Source: Burkholderiales bacterium
Lineage (GTDB): Bacteria > Pseudomonadota > Gammaproteobacteria > Burkholderiales > Burkholderiaceae_C
Length of the DNA: 64,000 nucleotides
Direction: 5' to 3'
Assembly (NCBI GenBank): GCA_016192425.1
Contig: JACPUE010000023.1
Span: forward strand, 43,525-107,524
The position numbers and the translations under genes are program-made. Of the stretch, positions 62,850 through 64,000 are shown piece by piece. The notes beneath the pieces are model-generated. The model saw only the letters and a program-made list of their open reading frames with translations. It was not told where the DNA came from and ran no database searches. Within the stretch, counting starts at the first letter, position 1. Every line of letters starts with the position of its first letter.

Positions 62850-63863
62850 ATGGCCCCTTTGATGGCATTGCAGGGTCTGCTCCGCACCGTGGTGGCGGGC
62901 ATTGCGCTGTTCGGCGTGGTGTCGTGTGCGGCGGAGGATCCTGATCGTTTTGGCATCTTCATCAGCACGCTCGATGGCCGCAGGGTGCAGCGCATCGTTT
63001 CCGAACCTCGGCGTGAAGTCAACCACGCCCGTGTTTCACCCGATGGGCAATGGATCACCTTCACCCGCTACAACAAGCAAAACTGGAAGGGCATTGCCAG
63101 GGAGGACGGCGGATACATGGAGACGGAAATCATGCTGGCGCGCATCGATGGCAGCGAGATGCAGACCCTGGTTCCGCCGCGCAAGGACAGGGTGGCCGCC
63201 AACGGGTACTGGACCGAAGACGGCAAGGCCATCCTTTTTGTTTCCAACGACAACCTTGGGCGGCGCGCGCAGGTCAGCCGTATCGACCTGGCCACCAGGG
63301 CTGTCACCAAGGTTCCGCTGGACAGCGACCTCTGGGCGGCGGATCCCCATCCGGCCAAGGGGAAAATGGCCATCAGCGTGTTTGACCCGAAAGACAAGTT
63401 GAGCTCCATCTGGCTGGCCAGCGATGCAGGCGGCCCGGCACGGCAGATCAGTTTTCCGAAGCCGCCGGGGCCGCAGCAGGGGGATACGCCTTTGGGCGAT
63501 TACGACCCCAAGCTATCGCCCGATGGCGCCAGGGTGATTGCCATGCGCCACATGGGCAAGGACAACTGGCATGCCGTTTTGATCGACCTCCAAACAGGCG
63601 AGGAGCGCGACCTGTCTGCCCCAAAGGCTGTCGATGGCGTGCCGGAGTGGTCGAGCGATGGGCGGAAGCTCATCTTCTGGCACGTTGACGTCGCAGACCT
63701 TGCCAGAAGCGGGCTCTACACCATGCGCCCGCAGGGTGACGAACGCCAGCGTATCCCGCTGCCCAAGGGCTTCTTCTACACCATGCCTGCGTTCTTTCCG
63801 GGCGAAGGATCGGGGGGGGATGCGCGCATCATCTTTTCGGCAGAGAAAAACCCGCTGCTTTAG
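62850..63863 (+). CDS. TolB-like beta-propeller lipoprotein
   Basis: A 337-residue protein with a lipobox-like start (GIALFGVVSCAAEDPDRFG) and repeated WD40/TolB-type blades: ARVSPDGQWITFTRY, YWTEDGKAILFVSNDN, KLSPDGARVIAMRHMG and EWSSDGRKLIFWHVD. It is probably a lipid-anchored periplasmic propeller with a binding or scaffold role. AAGGAGCGG precedes ATG 62850. It ends 28 nt before a long inverted repeat. Confidence 0.82.
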   Translation: MAPLMALQGLLRTVVAGIALFGVVSCAAEDPDRFGIFISTLDGRRVQRIVSEPRREVNHARVSPDGQWITFTRYNKQNWKGIAREDGGYMETEIMLARIDGSEMQTLVPPRKDRVAANGYWTEDGKAILFVSNDNLGRRAQVSRIDLATRAVTKVPLDSDLWAADPHPAKGKMAISVFDPKDKLSSIWLASDAGGPARQISFPKPPGPQQGDTPLGDYDPKLSPDGARVIAMRHMGKDNWHAVLIDLQTGEERDLSAPKAVDGVPEWSSDGRKLIFWHVDVADLARSGLYTMRPQGDERQRIPLPKGFFYTMPAFFPGEGSGGDARIIFSAEKNPLL

Positions 63864-63891
63864 AACTTGTCCGTAAATTATTTGATGCCAC

Positions 63892-63993
63892 GCAGCGCTC
63901 TTTTCGGGATGGGATGCAAGGCGCGGTGCGCAGCCCATAGCCCCGCTATGGGCAAGCATCGCAACGCCGCAGACCGCCCGAAAAGAGCACTGC
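63892..63993. repeat. Long imperfect palindrome
   Basis: Outer arms GCAGCGCTCTTTTCGGG (63892-63908) and CCCGAAAAGAGCACTGC (63977-63993) pair with one mismatch; inner arms GCCCATAGC (63933-63941) and GCTATGGGC (63945-63953) pair exactly around CCC. Parts between are partly paired. I recall such sequences as multicopy in this bacterial family, but only one is in this window. Confidence 0.7.
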
Positions 63994-64000
63994 CCTTCGG

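Overview
The window is GC-rich bacterial DNA with a betaproteobacterial gene set, most like the Comamonadaceae (Acidovorax-type). The grounds are an E3 pyruvate dehydrogenase subunit that carries its own lipoyl domain, an iscRSUA-hscBA-fdx operon followed by dnaQ, DUF3079, and GC-rich dispersed repeats of a kind I associate with this family. The assignment is inference from gene content; there is no rRNA to confirm it.

Layout. 1-2.1 kb: a cut AraC-type regulator, a small zinc-ribbon membrane protein and a methyltransferase. 2.2-4.7 kb: a YgiQ radical SAM protein. 4.7-11.6 kb: a six-gene acyl-CoA catabolic operon (ligase, SCP-x-like thiolase, two hot-dog hydratase subunits, SDR, acyl-CoA dehydrogenase) with a divergent AraC regulator. 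11.8-16.7 kb: the prkA-yeaH-spoVR stress cluster. 16.9-21.3 kb: a short CaiB-like protein, tyrB and uvrB. 21.5-27.7 kb: the ISC iron-sulfur operon plus dnaQ, then two identical tRNA-Val(CAC) genes. 28-37.8 kb: a TetR regulator and a beta-oxidation operon, with HDAC-like and LhgO-like genes in tail position. 38-47.7 kb: a YqjD/YqjE/YqjK-like trio, pyrD, rpiA, a DUF4124/glutaredoxin-like protein, prlC, folD and a PAS kinase/FixJ-type regulator pair. 47.9-53.9 kb: aceE-aceF-lpdA. 53.9-64 kb: an accessory region with an FRG protein, a truncated permease, IS630 and IS5 remnants, a beta-lactamase-fold lipoprotein, an acyltransferase, a LytS/LytR-type pair, a candidate amidase effector with a periplasmic partner, and a beta-propeller lipoprotein.

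The most interesting signal is a family of about 60-nt dispersed elements, eight copies in this window. Seven share a 28-nt core with no internal gaps; the eighth is a near-perfect palindrome. Three copies are intergenic, but five lie in frame inside real genes: ygiQ, hscA, the LhgO-like gene, aceF and lpdA. Each orientation is always read in one and the same phase. In forward copies that phase holds a TGA which both coding copies have lost. This resembles the Rickettsia palindromic elements that insert into ORFs, but I know of no description of this family.
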